A DNA stretch of 8,554 nucleotides, taken from Candidatus Poribacteria bacterium (GTDB taxonomy: Bacteria > Poribacteria > WGA-4E > WGA-3G). The translations under genes were made by a program, and so were the position numbers. The stretch covers positions 1-8,554 of the forward strand of contig JAPPMR010000123.1 of assembly GCA_028818995.1 (NCBI GenBank), in the 5' to 3' direction. Numbering within the stretch: position 1 is the stretch's first letter; each line of letters begins with the position of its first letter. Shown here piece after piece: positions 1 through 6,675 of this stretch. Below the pieces are notes generated by a model. It worked only from the letters and a program-made list of their open reading frames with translations, had not been told where the DNA came from and ran no database searches.

Positions 1-61
1 TACCATTTTTATAAGAATTCTCAAAATCATTTCATGCGAAAAACTTTACACACCCTAAAAC

Positions 62-84
62 CAACAATTTTGTTGTTTTTTTTT
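62..84 (+). terminator. Weak intrinsic-terminator-like hairpin with T-run
   Basis: A short inverted repeat (CAACA, 4-nt loop ATTT, TGTTG) is followed at once by nine T residues (76-84). This has the layout of a rho-independent terminator, probably for an upstream gene outside the window, but the 5-bp AT-rich stem makes it weak. An A-run just upstream could pair with the T-run and lengthen the stem, so it might also work on the other strand. Its T-run overlaps the -35 box of the candidate operon promoter. Confidence 0.35.
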
Positions 85-101
85 CGAAAATACCCTATAA
101 T
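73..101 (+). promoter_or_regulatory. Candidate sigma70-type promoter of the cmr operon
   Basis: A perfect TATAAT -10 hexamer lies at 96-101. TTGTTT at 73-78 fits a -35 box (matches TTG plus limited remainder) with a 17-nt spacer, the optimal distance. Transcription would start near 108 and give a leader of about 75 nt before cmr1. The palindrome CTATAATATAG (95-105) overlaps the -10 box and could be a small operator. It is the only convincing promoter upstream of the gene cluster, and the tight spacing downstream suggests that one transcript serves all the genes. Promoter rules for this host are unknown. Confidence 0.45.
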
Positions 102-182
102 ATAGTTACATATAGACTTTAATTTTTATTTATTTACTATTATTATGTAGTTCTATAACTAACAGATTAAGGAATAACTTAT

Positions 183-1070
183 ATGAATAATATTCCGTTG
201 AAACTTGAAACCTTGACACCGATGTTTCTTCATGGACATGACAACAAGATAGTGGAACTTCGTCCACCACCTTTCAAAGCACTGTTCCGTTATTGGTGGC
301 GGACTGTGCAGGATTGTAATTGGAAATCACTCCAGAAGGAAGAGGCCAAGTTGTTTGGCAGCACAGATAGAAAAGCCCCATTTTCAATTCGTATTGGAGA
401 AAAAAAGGATTTAGGAGATCCGATAGAATATAGCCCATTACCACATAAGGATGGATGGAAAATGGATGCTTACGACGTAAAAAAACCATTTAATTTGTAT
501 CTGATTACGAAAAACACGTCAGATGTAGATTATAAACAAATTGCAAAACTCAGTTTTTTACTTGGAGGTATCGGCAACCGTTCGCGCCGCGGATTCGGTT
601 CAATTCGGGATACCTCGTGGAATTTTCCAAATGTTGACAGTCTGCGACAGGAAGTTTTATCTGCACTCAACGCTGTCACGACGAATGTTGGATTTAAGAG
701 ATTCAAATTCCATATAAAAAAAAATGGTAACACTAGGACTTTTAGAATCATTAAATCACAAATACCTAACAATTCGCGACCAGAATATCCTGTCATTCAG
801 CGTATCTTTTTCGGTGAATTAACGAATGATGTTACCAAACTTTTAAAAAAGATTGGTAATGCAACCTCTGATGCGAAAAAAAAGAATGAGGACTATACAC
901 TTGGTGAAGGTAGACCACGTATGGCATCACCTGTTATCGTCAGGATACAGAAGATTAACAATCAATATTTACCAGTTGTCACACAACTTTGGTCGCCTTA
1001 TCCGAACAACCAAAACCCCAATAATTTTGAAGAAAAACAATTGAATTTTATTGAGGACATCATCAAATAG
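183..1070 (+). CDS. cmr1: Type III-B CRISPR RAMP protein Cmr1
   Basis: This 295-residue protein is recognised as Cmr1, the RAMP subunit at the crRNA 3' end (head) of the type III-B effector complex. Seen in the sequence: the N-terminal RAMP strand with the TPMF motif (residues 12-15); the family signature ELRPPPFKALFRYWWR (25-40); a FGS turn (58-60); and the glycine/arginine-rich RNA-binding loop GGIGNRSRRGFGS (128-140). The rest (about 165-295) would be the second RAMP fold, with RPRMASPVIVRI near 245-256. Length is close to, slightly under, the usual 300-plus residues, with no sign of truncation. The start is supported by AAGGA about 10 nt upstream. It is the first gene of the operon; cas10 follows after 9 nt. 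Function is from family knowledge; identity is firm. Confidence 0.93.
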   Translation: MNNIPLKLETLTPMFLHGHDNKIVELRPPPFKALFRYWWRTVQDCNWKSLQKEEAKLFGSTDRKAPFSIRIGEKKDLGDPIEYSPLPHKDGWKMDAYDVKKPFNLYLITKNTSDVDYKQIAKLSFLLGGIGNRSRRGFGSIRDTSWNFPNVDSLRQEVLSALNAVTTNVGFKRFKFHIKKNGNTRTFRIIKSQIPNNSRPEYPVIQRIFFGELTNDVTKLLKKIGNATSDAKKKNEDYTLGEGRPRMASPVIVRIQKINNQYLPVVTQLWSPYPNNQNPNNFEEKQLNFIEDIIK

Positions 1071-1079
1071 GAGTTTTCC

Positions 1080-2981
1080 ATGAATGAAAATCAGTCAAAA
1101 CGCCATATGCTCATGTTTACGATTGGTCCCGTGCAATCCTTCATTGAGGCTGCTCGAAAGACAGAAGATTTATGGATGGGGAGTTACATTCTGTCTTATC
1201 TTGTGGCAACTGCAATAGAAAAAGTTCAGGGCGAGGGTATTGAAATAATCTATCCCGCTATTGGAACCAAATCACCGTTTGAATTTTGGAGACAACGAGA
1301 TCCCACTACGCCATCCTTTCCGAACCTCTTTCTGGCTATTGGCGATGGGATCTCTCAGGATACGTTAGAGAAATGCGCAAAGAATGCGGAAAAAAGTGTA
1401 AATATTGAATTTGAGTCGATGGGAAAACGCGTGCTTGATGAAGCATTTGGCAATTGGCGTAAAACTTACGTTGAGGAATTGTATAATCGACAGATTCCTG
1501 ATTTCTTTGATGTTTATTGGGTAATTACCGAAGAACCAGATCGAGAGTACGGAAAGGTAATTACCGAAGAAACAGGTTCCGATTATGGGAAGTGGTACGC
1601 ACACACCGCAGGTAGTCTCGCAGCAATTAAAAACTGCCGAACCTTTGAGCAAACAAAAGAATTAGGAAGAAAATGCTCACTTGATGGTATTCGTGAAATA
1701 CTTCATAAGGAAGAAGATGAATCTGTCGATCAAGCAATGGAATGGTGGAAAGATTTTGCTGAACGAAAGCGACAGTTTTGCCGTCCAAAAGAGGCACTCT
1801 GCGCAGTCTCACTGACAAAACGGATGGGGATACATTACTTTAAAAAACATTCAAAATTCAGTAAAGAATTTGGAGACGACCCTCCCCGGTTTCCATCTAC
1901 ATCGGAGGTTGCAACAGCAGCTTTCAAAGAACAATTACGATGCAAATGTATAGTTTTAGGCGTTTACACCGAATTTGTCAAAGAAGTGAAAAATCTGAAG
2001 GATAGGAACGGCAACCCTGCGGATATTCCAAAGATTTCACCGTTACCAAAAAGCTCGGATTTTCTCCAACGAGAAAATAATATTGATGGTGAATGGCTTT
2101 ACGAAGAAACTTACAACGACTCTTATCTCAAACGTTACTATAACATAGATGTGTTGAAAGAAAGATACCAAATTGAACAGTGTAAGAAATTGCGTAAAAA
2201 ACTTGTCCAAGAGCTTGGTGAACCCGGCAAATACTATGCTGCCATTGCACTTGATGGAGATGATATGGGTGAGAAGAATCGCGAAGCTAAAAGCAAAGAA
2301 GAGCATGCTAAGCGTAGCAATCAGCTGATGAAATACGCTAATAAAGCGCGTCGGATTGTGGAAAAGGAACATCTCGGCAAGTTGACGTTTGCTGGTGGTG
2401 ATGACCTCCTTGCACTTGCAAATCTTAATGACCTGTTACCAATGTTGAAAAAGTTGCGGAAAAGATTCCCAAAATTTACGACTGCTTCCGCAGGGGTGTG
2501 TATTGCGCATAACAAGATGCCACTCACTGAAGTGATTCGGCATGCACGACGGATGGAAAAGGAAGCAAAAAAAGTAGATAAGAAGGATGCATTTGGGATT
2601 GCATTATTCAAGCATTCTGGAAATATCAGTGAGATAGTTACAAAGTGGGAACATAACGATTTGAATGTGCTTGCTGTCAGTGAGGAATTAGTTGAACTCC
2701 TAAGTGACGGTGAAGTTTCTAAACGGTTTCTTTATAGTTTTCGTGAAATATTTGTCAAATTGATTGAAGACGTAGATGACTTTATAGCATTAGGACGTCC
2801 ACTGATCCAATCTGAATTTAGACGGATTATGGAAGGAGCACATTCAACCAAAGGAACGCAGTCTAAAATAAGTCAAGAAATCATAGATTCATTGGTTCAG
2901 CTCATTCATTATATCCATCCCTTCCGTAACTTTCTCGGGTATTTGGAAATTGTTAACTTCGTTGCGAGAGGTAAAAAATGA
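1080..2981 (+). CDS. cas10: Type III-B Cas10 (Cmr2), cyclic-oligoadenylate synthase subunit without HD domain
   Basis: This 633-residue protein is the large Cas10 subunit of the Cmr complex, which senses bound target RNA and makes cyclic oligoadenylates from ATP. It opens with the Cmr2 signature GPVQSFI..ARKTEDLWMGSY (residues 16-35). The first palm shows DGDDMG (392-397) and the catalytic palm shows AGGDDLLAL with GGDD at 439-442, so cyclase activity looks intact. The N-terminal HD nuclease domain found in many longer Cmr2 proteins is absent, and the protein is correspondingly shorter. The zinc-finger region has C199, D202, C234 and C241, with Asp at the place where a second CxxC cysteine would be expected. 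A tandem 12-residue duplication sits at 148-171. AGGAG overlaps the cmr1 stop just upstream of the start; the stop overlaps cmr3 by 4 nt. Confidence 0.95.
   Translation: MNENQSKRHMLMFTIGPVQSFIEAARKTEDLWMGSYILSYLVATAIEKVQGEGIEIIYPAIGTKSPFEFWRQRDPTTPSFPNLFLAIGDGISQDTLEKCAKNAEKSVNIEFESMGKRVLDEAFGNWRKTYVEELYNRQIPDFFDVYWVITEEPDREYGKVITEETGSDYGKWYAHTAGSLAAIKNCRTFEQTKELGRKCSLDGIREILHKEEDESVDQAMEWWKDFAERKRQFCRPKEALCAVSLTKRMGIHYFKKHSKFSKEFGDDPPRFPSTSEVATAAFKEQLRCKCIVLGVYTEFVKEVKNLKDRNGNPADIPKISPLPKSSDFLQRENNIDGEWLYEETYNDSYLKRYYNIDVLKERYQIEQCKKLRKKLVQELGEPGKYYAAIALDGDDMGEKNREAKSKEEHAKRSNQLMKYANKARRIVEKEHLGKLTFAGGDDLLALANLNDLLPMLKKLRKRFPKFTTASAGVCIAHNKMPLTEVIRHARRMEKEAKKVDKKDAFGIALFKHSGNISEIVTKWEHNDLNVLAVSEELVELLSDGEVSKRFLYSFREIFVKLIEDVDDFIALGRPLIQSEFRRIMEGAHSTKGTQSKISQEIIDSLVQLIHYIHPFRNFLGYLEIVNFVARGKK
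1521..1592 (+). repeat. Tandem 36-bp in-frame duplication inside cas10
   Basis: Two adjacent 36-nt units (1521-1556 and 1557-1592) encode VITEEPDREYGK and VITEETGSDYGK, residues 148-159 and 160-171 of Cas10. The first 15 nt are identical and the remainder has diverged, so the duplication is not very recent. It lies between the helical region after the GPVQ motif and the conserved KWYAHTAG..AAIKNCRTF stretch, probably in a surface loop. It adds 12 residues and does not touch the palm motifs. Confidence 0.8.
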
Positions 2982-4129
2982 AACTGTTTCTCCAGCCCAA
3001 TGATACCTTCTTTTTTCGAGATGGAAAACCGTTTACAAAGGGCGAGCAATCAGAAGGGCATTCAATTTTTCCACCACTTCCCTCAACTGTACTCGGTGCC
3101 CTGCGAACTGCATACATCGCTGAATTTGGCAATCTGCCGCTATTCTATTCAGGAGGAATGCAAGATATGATTGGCACCCGCGAATCATTATGTAATGCAA
3201 TTCAACTGCGCGGTGTTTTTCTTGCAAACGGTCAAGACAATCGATTAGAGACGTTTTTTCCGGTGCCGCTCGACCTAATCTATAAAAAATCTGATGAGCA
3301 GGATAGGAATATTCCTCTCCATTTGCTGTCACCCATTTCCAAAAACTTTGCATCAAATGGAGCAATTGACTGTCCACTCACATGGTCAATTCCCGAATCG
3401 ATCGATTCTGATGGGGATGGATTGCTGCCCTTAGGGGCTATCAAACGATATCTTCGAGGAAACACTGATAATCTGCTACTTACAAATAGAACGATGCTGA
3501 TCGAGAAAGAATCTAAAACTGGCATTACTCGGAGCAAGGGTACGTTGTCGTCTGAAGATCACATGTTGTATCGTATTGATATGTCCAGATTCAAAAATAG
3601 CGATGGGAATTATGGTTTTGTTGTAGATTACGAATGCAGCAAGAAGTTACCAGAAAAAGGACTTTTGAAATTAGGTGGTGAAGGTAAAAGTTTCGTCTAT
3701 GAACACAAAAATTTTGATGTTGATCTATTGTCCACTCGCCTTGAAGAATCTGTCAAAAATACTATTCAATCAACAAATAAGTTCAAGTTATATTTTGCAA
3801 CACCAACAATATTTCATCAAGGTTGGTTACCTTCATGGTTGAATAGTGAGACACTTTCGGGTAAATATCCGATCCCAGATCCAGATAAGTCACCAATTTC
3901 GCTCAAATTAATCACTGCTGCAGTTGGTAAACCTATCTCTATAGGCGGATGGAACATGGCAAAAGGTGAACCAAAACCGACCTATAGTGCTGTGCCAGCA
4001 GGTAGTGTCTATTACTTTGAACTGATCGACAAAAACCGAATCGACGACCTAGTCGATGCTTTTCACTATCAAAATATTAGCGATGAGCGTTCAGAGGAAG
4101 GTTTTGGTCTTGCCTTTATCAGTGGATAA
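2978..4129 (+). CDS. cmr3: Type III-B CRISPR RAMP protein Cmr3
   Basis: This 383-residue protein is recognised as Cmr3, the subunit that holds the crRNA 5' tag and contacts Cas10 at the foot of the complex. Evidence: the Cmr3 N-terminal signature DTFFFRDGKPFTKGE (residues 9-23), followed by FPPLPSTVLGALRTAYI (31-47); a central region with PLGAIKRYL; and a C-terminal glycine-containing end, SEEGFGLAFISG (372-383), typical of the second RAMP fold. The length is normal to slightly long for the family. The start overlaps the cas10 stop as ATGA (2978-2981), a classic translational-coupling arrangement. The next gene starts 14 nt after the stop. Confidence 0.92.
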   Translation: MKLFLQPNDTFFFRDGKPFTKGEQSEGHSIFPPLPSTVLGALRTAYIAEFGNLPLFYSGGMQDMIGTRESLCNAIQLRGVFLANGQDNRLETFFPVPLDLIYKKSDEQDRNIPLHLLSPISKNFASNGAIDCPLTWSIPESIDSDGDGLLPLGAIKRYLRGNTDNLLLTNRTMLIEKESKTGITRSKGTLSSEDHMLYRIDMSRFKNSDGNYGFVVDYECSKKLPEKGLLKLGGEGKSFVYEHKNFDVDLLSTRLEESVKNTIQSTNKFKLYFATPTIFHQGWLPSWLNSETLSGKYPIPDPDKSPISLKLITAAVGKPISIGGWNMAKGEPKPTYSAVPAGSVYYFELIDKNRIDDLVDAFHYQNISDERSEEGFGLAFISG

Positions 4130-4131
4130 AA

Positions 4132-4137
4132 AGGAGG
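4132..4137 (+). promoter_or_regulatory. Strong ribosome binding site for the CARF gene
   Basis: A perfect AGGAGG, preceded by an A-run, sits 6 nt before the ATG at 4144. It is among the best Shine-Dalgarno sequences in the window and fixes the start of the CARF gene. By contrast, no AGG-type site precedes the internal ATG at 4928, so the distal half of this gene is poorly placed for independent translation. Confidence 0.75.
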
Positions 4138-4143
4138 AAAATC

Positions 4144-4626
4144 ATGACAGTACTTGTGACCCCGGTTGGTACTTCTCTGTTTACGAATTACCTTGATGAA
4201 AACCCAGGAAGTCCAATCTTTAAACAGAATTATGATACAATCAAAAAGTGCCCTGCTACGGAATGGGATAACGATTATGATACCGAAATTAACGGTCTAA
4301 GTTGTGACACTCTTGCCTTTATTGAGAATTCTGGAGTAGAAGCTTCAGCAGAACTTCAGAGTATCGCTAAAATTCGAGACGAACTCGAAGATAATAAAAT
4401 TGAAGTTCAGCTGCTTGCTTCGGATACAATTGCCTCTCAATTGGCTGCTGAAATTTTAAAGGAAAAATCCGAGGTTTTAGGAAATCAAGTCTCTGTAGAA
4501 TTTGATAGTTCCAACGATGTGATCAAAGGTTTACAAGTGGAAGATCCAGAAGCCTTCTCTGGCGAAGGCATGACTAAATTGATTCAAAGAATTATAGTAA
4601 AATCCAAAAATATGTTCACATTTTAA
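4144..4626 (+). CDS. Truncated N-terminal fragment of the CARF effector
   Basis: This is the 160-residue product that the strong RBS would now yield. Residues 1-149 are genuine CARF sequence: VGTSLFTN near the N-terminus, then alternating helices and strands with LLASDTIASQLAAEIL (109-124). From about residue 151 the reading frame runs through the left end of the MITE (VKSKNMFTF), and it stops at TAA inside the element. It lacks the GG(Y/F)K half of the CARF pocket and the whole effector domain. It is unlikely to bind ligand normally; a dominant or sponge-like role is conceivable but unsupported. Confidence 0.7.
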   Translation: MTVLVTPVGTSLFTNYLDENPGSPIFKQNYDTIKKCPATEWDNDYDTEINGLSCDTLAFIENSGVEASAELQSIAKIRDELEDNKIEVQLLASDTIASQLAAEILKEKSEVLGNQVSVEFDSSNDVIKGLQVEDPEAFSGEGMTKLIQRIIVKSKNMFTF

Positions 4627-4709
4627 TAAACAACAATCCCACACTATCACCGTTGGCGAGGTTTCCTAACCTCGCTAATGTAAAAGTAATTATGGATTTT
4701 ACTATAATT
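4590..4709. mobile_element. MITE-like element with 17-bp terminal inverted repeats, in the CARF gene
   Basis: Positions 4590-4606 (AATTATAGTAAAATCCA) and 4693-4709 are perfect 17-bp inverted repeats. Between them is AT-rich sequence with no coding potential plus a GC-rich hairpin (4651-4680). The best boundary is an element of 110 bp (4595-4704, ends TAGTAAAATCCA) flanked by TA at 4593-4594 and 4705-4706. This choice is favoured because deleting the element with one TA (112 bp) restores the CARF reading frame and conserved protein sequence. A TA target duplication is typical of IS630/Tc1-mariner-type transposons, so this would be a non-autonomous derivative moved in trans; no transposase is encoded. 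Family assignment is inferred; the inverted repeats and frame restoration are directly visible. Confidence 0.82.
4651..4680. other. GC-rich hairpin inside the MITE
   Basis: A 13-bp stem (4651-4663 with 4668-4680, core GCGAGGTT/AACCTCGC, two G-T wobbles) closes on a 4-nt TCCT loop. It is much more GC-rich than its surroundings. It is not centred on the terminal repeats (its centre is offset by about 16 nt), so it is a distinct structure rather than just the middle of a long palindrome. No T-run follows it, so it is not a convincing intrinsic terminator. In the operon mRNA it would form a stable stem between the two gene halves. Confidence 0.75.
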
Positions 4710-4927
4710 ATATCGCAGGCGGGTTCGTTGGCTTAGCTATTACCAAGAATTTTGCTATCAATATCACGGGAGGATACAAGGCAACCGTACCATATCTGAC
4801 AATTTTAGCGCAACTTGAACGCGTTCCACTTTATTATAACTTTGAGGATACTGACGCGCTTATCAAAATTCCACAAGCCCCGCTTGTTATTGACTGGGCA
4901 TCAATTGAACGCTATTCTGATGTTCTC

Positions 4928-5620
4928 ATGCAAATTGATGAGGGTATAGAAAATTGGGGGCAATTCCAGAAGGAAAATCGCCAAGCGGTTCAAGATTTGG
5001 AAGTGTTTGTTGAAGCTGATGAAGAAGTCGCACTGCTGTCCCCGATAGGTCAAATTTTTTGGAATAACTATCAAAAATACTTCATCGCTGATTTACCAAC
5101 TGGCAAGTATTTCAGTTATGAACGTGAGCATCGTAATAATGTTGATAAAGCCGTTGAAGAACTTTATGAAAGGTTAGACGGCACCCTGAGAGATAGTTAT
5201 TTTAATCCCAACGCTATATGCTCATGCGACATCAAGAAGGAGGATTGCAAAAATTGCTACTGCCGCATACGCAACTTGGGCCATAATAATGACTTAAACC
5301 ATGGTGGTCAAATTCCTAATCAGAACATCTTCATTTTCAAATCAACAAAGCATGAGCATATACGGTTGCTATATACCTTTACTGTTAAACCGTATTCTAT
5401 AGAAGTTAATGAAAAACAAAGTGATGTGGGAGAGATTACTCGGCTTACCATATTCGACCTTCATTGCAGAGATTTTGATCATGATACGTATATTGATGAT
5501 TGGAAAAAAGAATTCGAAAGTACAGAGCTACCTCAAACTGACTTTGTGCCACGCATATTTGACATACCTTCAAGAATTTTAACTAAGGTTTTAAACACAA
5601 GAAAGAATAAGGTGAAATAA
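4928..5620 (+). CDS. C-terminal remnant of the CARF effector (230 codons from first ATG)
   Basis: This is the downstream part of the interrupted effector, from its first ATG. The same frame is open from 4679, and 4712-4927 encodes the rest of the CARF core, NITGGYKATVPYLTIL to APLVIDWASIERY, but has no ATG, GTG or TTG start. No Shine-Dalgarno precedes 4928, so translation is doubtful. Contents: helices with DLEVFVEADEEVALL (23-37) and REHRNNVDKAVEELYERL (66-83); a cysteine cluster C98, C100, C107, C110, C112; an RIRNLGH Rx5H motif (113-119); then strand-rich IFIFKSTKHEHIRLLYTF (134-151) and TRLTIFDLHCRDF (171-183). The latter looks somewhat like a RelE toxin fold, and CARF-RelE fusions are known; HEPN is the alternative. 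Ends 2 nt before cmr4. Confidence 0.6.
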   Translation: MQIDEGIENWGQFQKENRQAVQDLEVFVEADEEVALLSPIGQIFWNNYQKYFIADLPTGKYFSYEREHRNNVDKAVEELYERLDGTLRDSYFNPNAICSCDIKKEDCKNCYCRIRNLGHNNDLNHGGQIPNQNIFIFKSTKHEHIRLLYTFTVKPYSIEVNEKQSDVGEITRLTIFDLHCRDFDHDTYIDDWKKEFESTELPQTDFVPRIFDIPSRILTKVLNTRKNKVK

Positions 5621-5622
5621 AT

Positions 5623-6675
5623 ATGTTCAAACAAGCCAAACCCCTATTTCTAATCGTAGAAACGCCGCTCCATGCAGGAAGTGGCAGTGACCTCGGCATT
5701 GTTGATCTGCCGATACAACGTGAAAAACACACAGACTACCCCAAAATTGAGGCATCCGGACTGAAGGGCGCAATCCGAGAGGTTTTCAGAACACAACCCA
5801 ATTTAGATAAACTAAGTAATTGGGGCATCAATTCTGTTGAAGATACCAAACACACGAAGGCTATTGATCTAACCTTTGGTCCTGATACTCCTGATCAAAG
5901 CAACCAGCACGCGGGTGCTTTGGGATTTACCGATGCACGCCTCTTGTTGTTTCCAGTCAAATCTGTCAAAGGCGTGTTTGCCTGGATAACATGTCCGGCA
6001 GTTTTGGAACGTTTCAAACACGACCTTTCCATCTGTCAACCAAGCGTTGATTTTGTTGAGAATATTCCTGATGTCAATACGGTGCCGAATCCATGCAAGC
6101 TTATTGTGAATCCCGAACGGGATGATAAAAAAATTGTCCTTGAAGAATATACATTTCCAGTCACACTTAATGACGAATGTGATGCAGTTGCAGAATGGAT
6201 TGCCGATAAAATTCTGCCATCGGATGTGAGTTATGATTATTGGTGTGAGAAGATGAAAAAGGATATTGTCGTGTTGAGAGATGACGATTTCAGAGATTTT
6301 GTGATGCTTTCCACAGAGGTTATCGCCCGGACCAAAATCGACAGTAATACAGGTACAGTTGATAAAAAGATTGGAGGACTGTGGTACGAGGAATACTTGC
6401 CAACCGATTCAATTCTCTATTCGCTTGCACTCACGACACCGCTGTTTGTAGATGAGGCAAAGAAAAAAGGAACCTGTTTTGAAATCGATGATCAGGAACC
6501 TGAGAAGAATATTAAGGAAGCCGAAAAGGTGATGAATTTCTTTGCGGATGGTTTACCAAATATCATTCAAATTGGGGGTAATGCAACCGTTGGCAAAGGA
6601 ATAGTCCGGACACACGTTTATAAACAGGAGGTAAAAAGCGATGGCACCGGAAGTGACGAAACTCAAGGGAATTGA
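5623..6675 (+). CDS. cmr4: Type III-B CRISPR RAMP protein Cmr4 (Cas7 backbone, target-RNA nuclease)
   Basis: This 350-residue protein is recognised as Cmr4, which forms the repeated Cas7 backbone along the crRNA and cuts bound target RNA at 6-nt steps. The N-terminal signature is clear: ETPLHAGSGSDLGIVDLPIQRE (residues 13-34), then YPKIEASGLKGAIREVF (44-60). D28 in the VDLPIQRE segment matches the catalytic aspartate of the family, so target-RNA cleavage should be intact. The RAMP glycine-rich loop near the C-terminus is GGNATVGKG (318-326). The start has an AAGG(TG) site 10 nt upstream and lies 2 nt after the CARF remnant stop. The last 35 nt, encoding a non-conserved hydrophilic tail, overlap the start of cmr5 in another frame. 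Confidence 0.94.
   Translation: MFKQAKPLFLIVETPLHAGSGSDLGIVDLPIQREKHTDYPKIEASGLKGAIREVFRTQPNLDKLSNWGINSVEDTKHTKAIDLTFGPDTPDQSNQHAGALGFTDARLLLFPVKSVKGVFAWITCPAVLERFKHDLSICQPSVDFVENIPDVNTVPNPCKLIVNPERDDKKIVLEEYTFPVTLNDECDAVAEWIADKILPSDVSYDYWCEKMKKDIVVLRDDDFRDFVMLSTEVIARTKIDSNTGTVDKKIGGLWYEEYLPTDSILYSLALTTPLFVDEAKKKGTCFEIDDQEPEKNIKEAEKVMNFFADGLPNIIQIGGNATVGKGIVRTHVYKQEVKSDGTGSDETQGN
6626..6631 (+). promoter_or_regulatory. Ribosome binding site of cmr5 within cmr4
   Basis: A perfect AGGAGG lies 9 nt before the ATG at 6641, inside the coding sequence of cmr4. It supports the long 35-nt overlap as real and fixes the cmr5 start. Confidence 0.7.

Larger units (their letters stand above)
4144..5620 (+). 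pseudogene. Csm6/Csx1-like (APE2256-type) CARF effector, interrupted by a MITE
   Basis: This is one ancestral gene now read in two frames. The 5' part has VTPVGTSLFTNYL (residues 5-17), the first CARF ligand-binding motif. The 3' part resumes with NITGGYKATVPYLTILAQL, the second conserved CARF motif. Between them lies a ~110-bp inverted-repeat element. Removing 112 bp (4595-4706, element plus one TA) rejoins the frames as QRINYIAGGFVGLAITKNFAINITGGYK and gives a continuous 454-residue protein, a normal length for CARF effectors. In the family, the CARF domain binds cyclic oligoadenylate made by Cas10 and activates a C-terminal ribonuclease. Here the C-terminal domain is uncertain: a strand-rich RelE-like segment (IFIFKSTKHEHIRLLYTF) or an Rx5H HEPN-like motif. 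The position between cmr3 and cmr4, with a strong RBS, supports an accessory effector role. As it stands, no full-length product can be made. Confidence 0.85.

Noticed and set aside
148..161. Small inverted repeat TAGTT..AACTA ahead of cmr1
   Set aside because: Only a 5-bp AT-rich stem, expected by chance in such a leader; no support as a regulatory site.
2043..2611. Two overlapping - strand frames (109 and 96 codons) rich in Phe
   Set aside because: Antisense to the cas10 palm region; Phe-rich composition arises from the complement of GAA/AAA codons.
4651..4680. MITE hairpin as an intrinsic terminator
   Set aside because: The stem is strong but is followed by TAAAAGTAATT, not a T-run, so it should not terminate by itself.
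4144..5620. Two independent small genes rather than one broken gene
   Set aside because: The halves carry complementary parts of one CARF domain, the distal half lacks a start with a ribosome binding site, and removal of the inverted-repeat insert rejoins them in frame.
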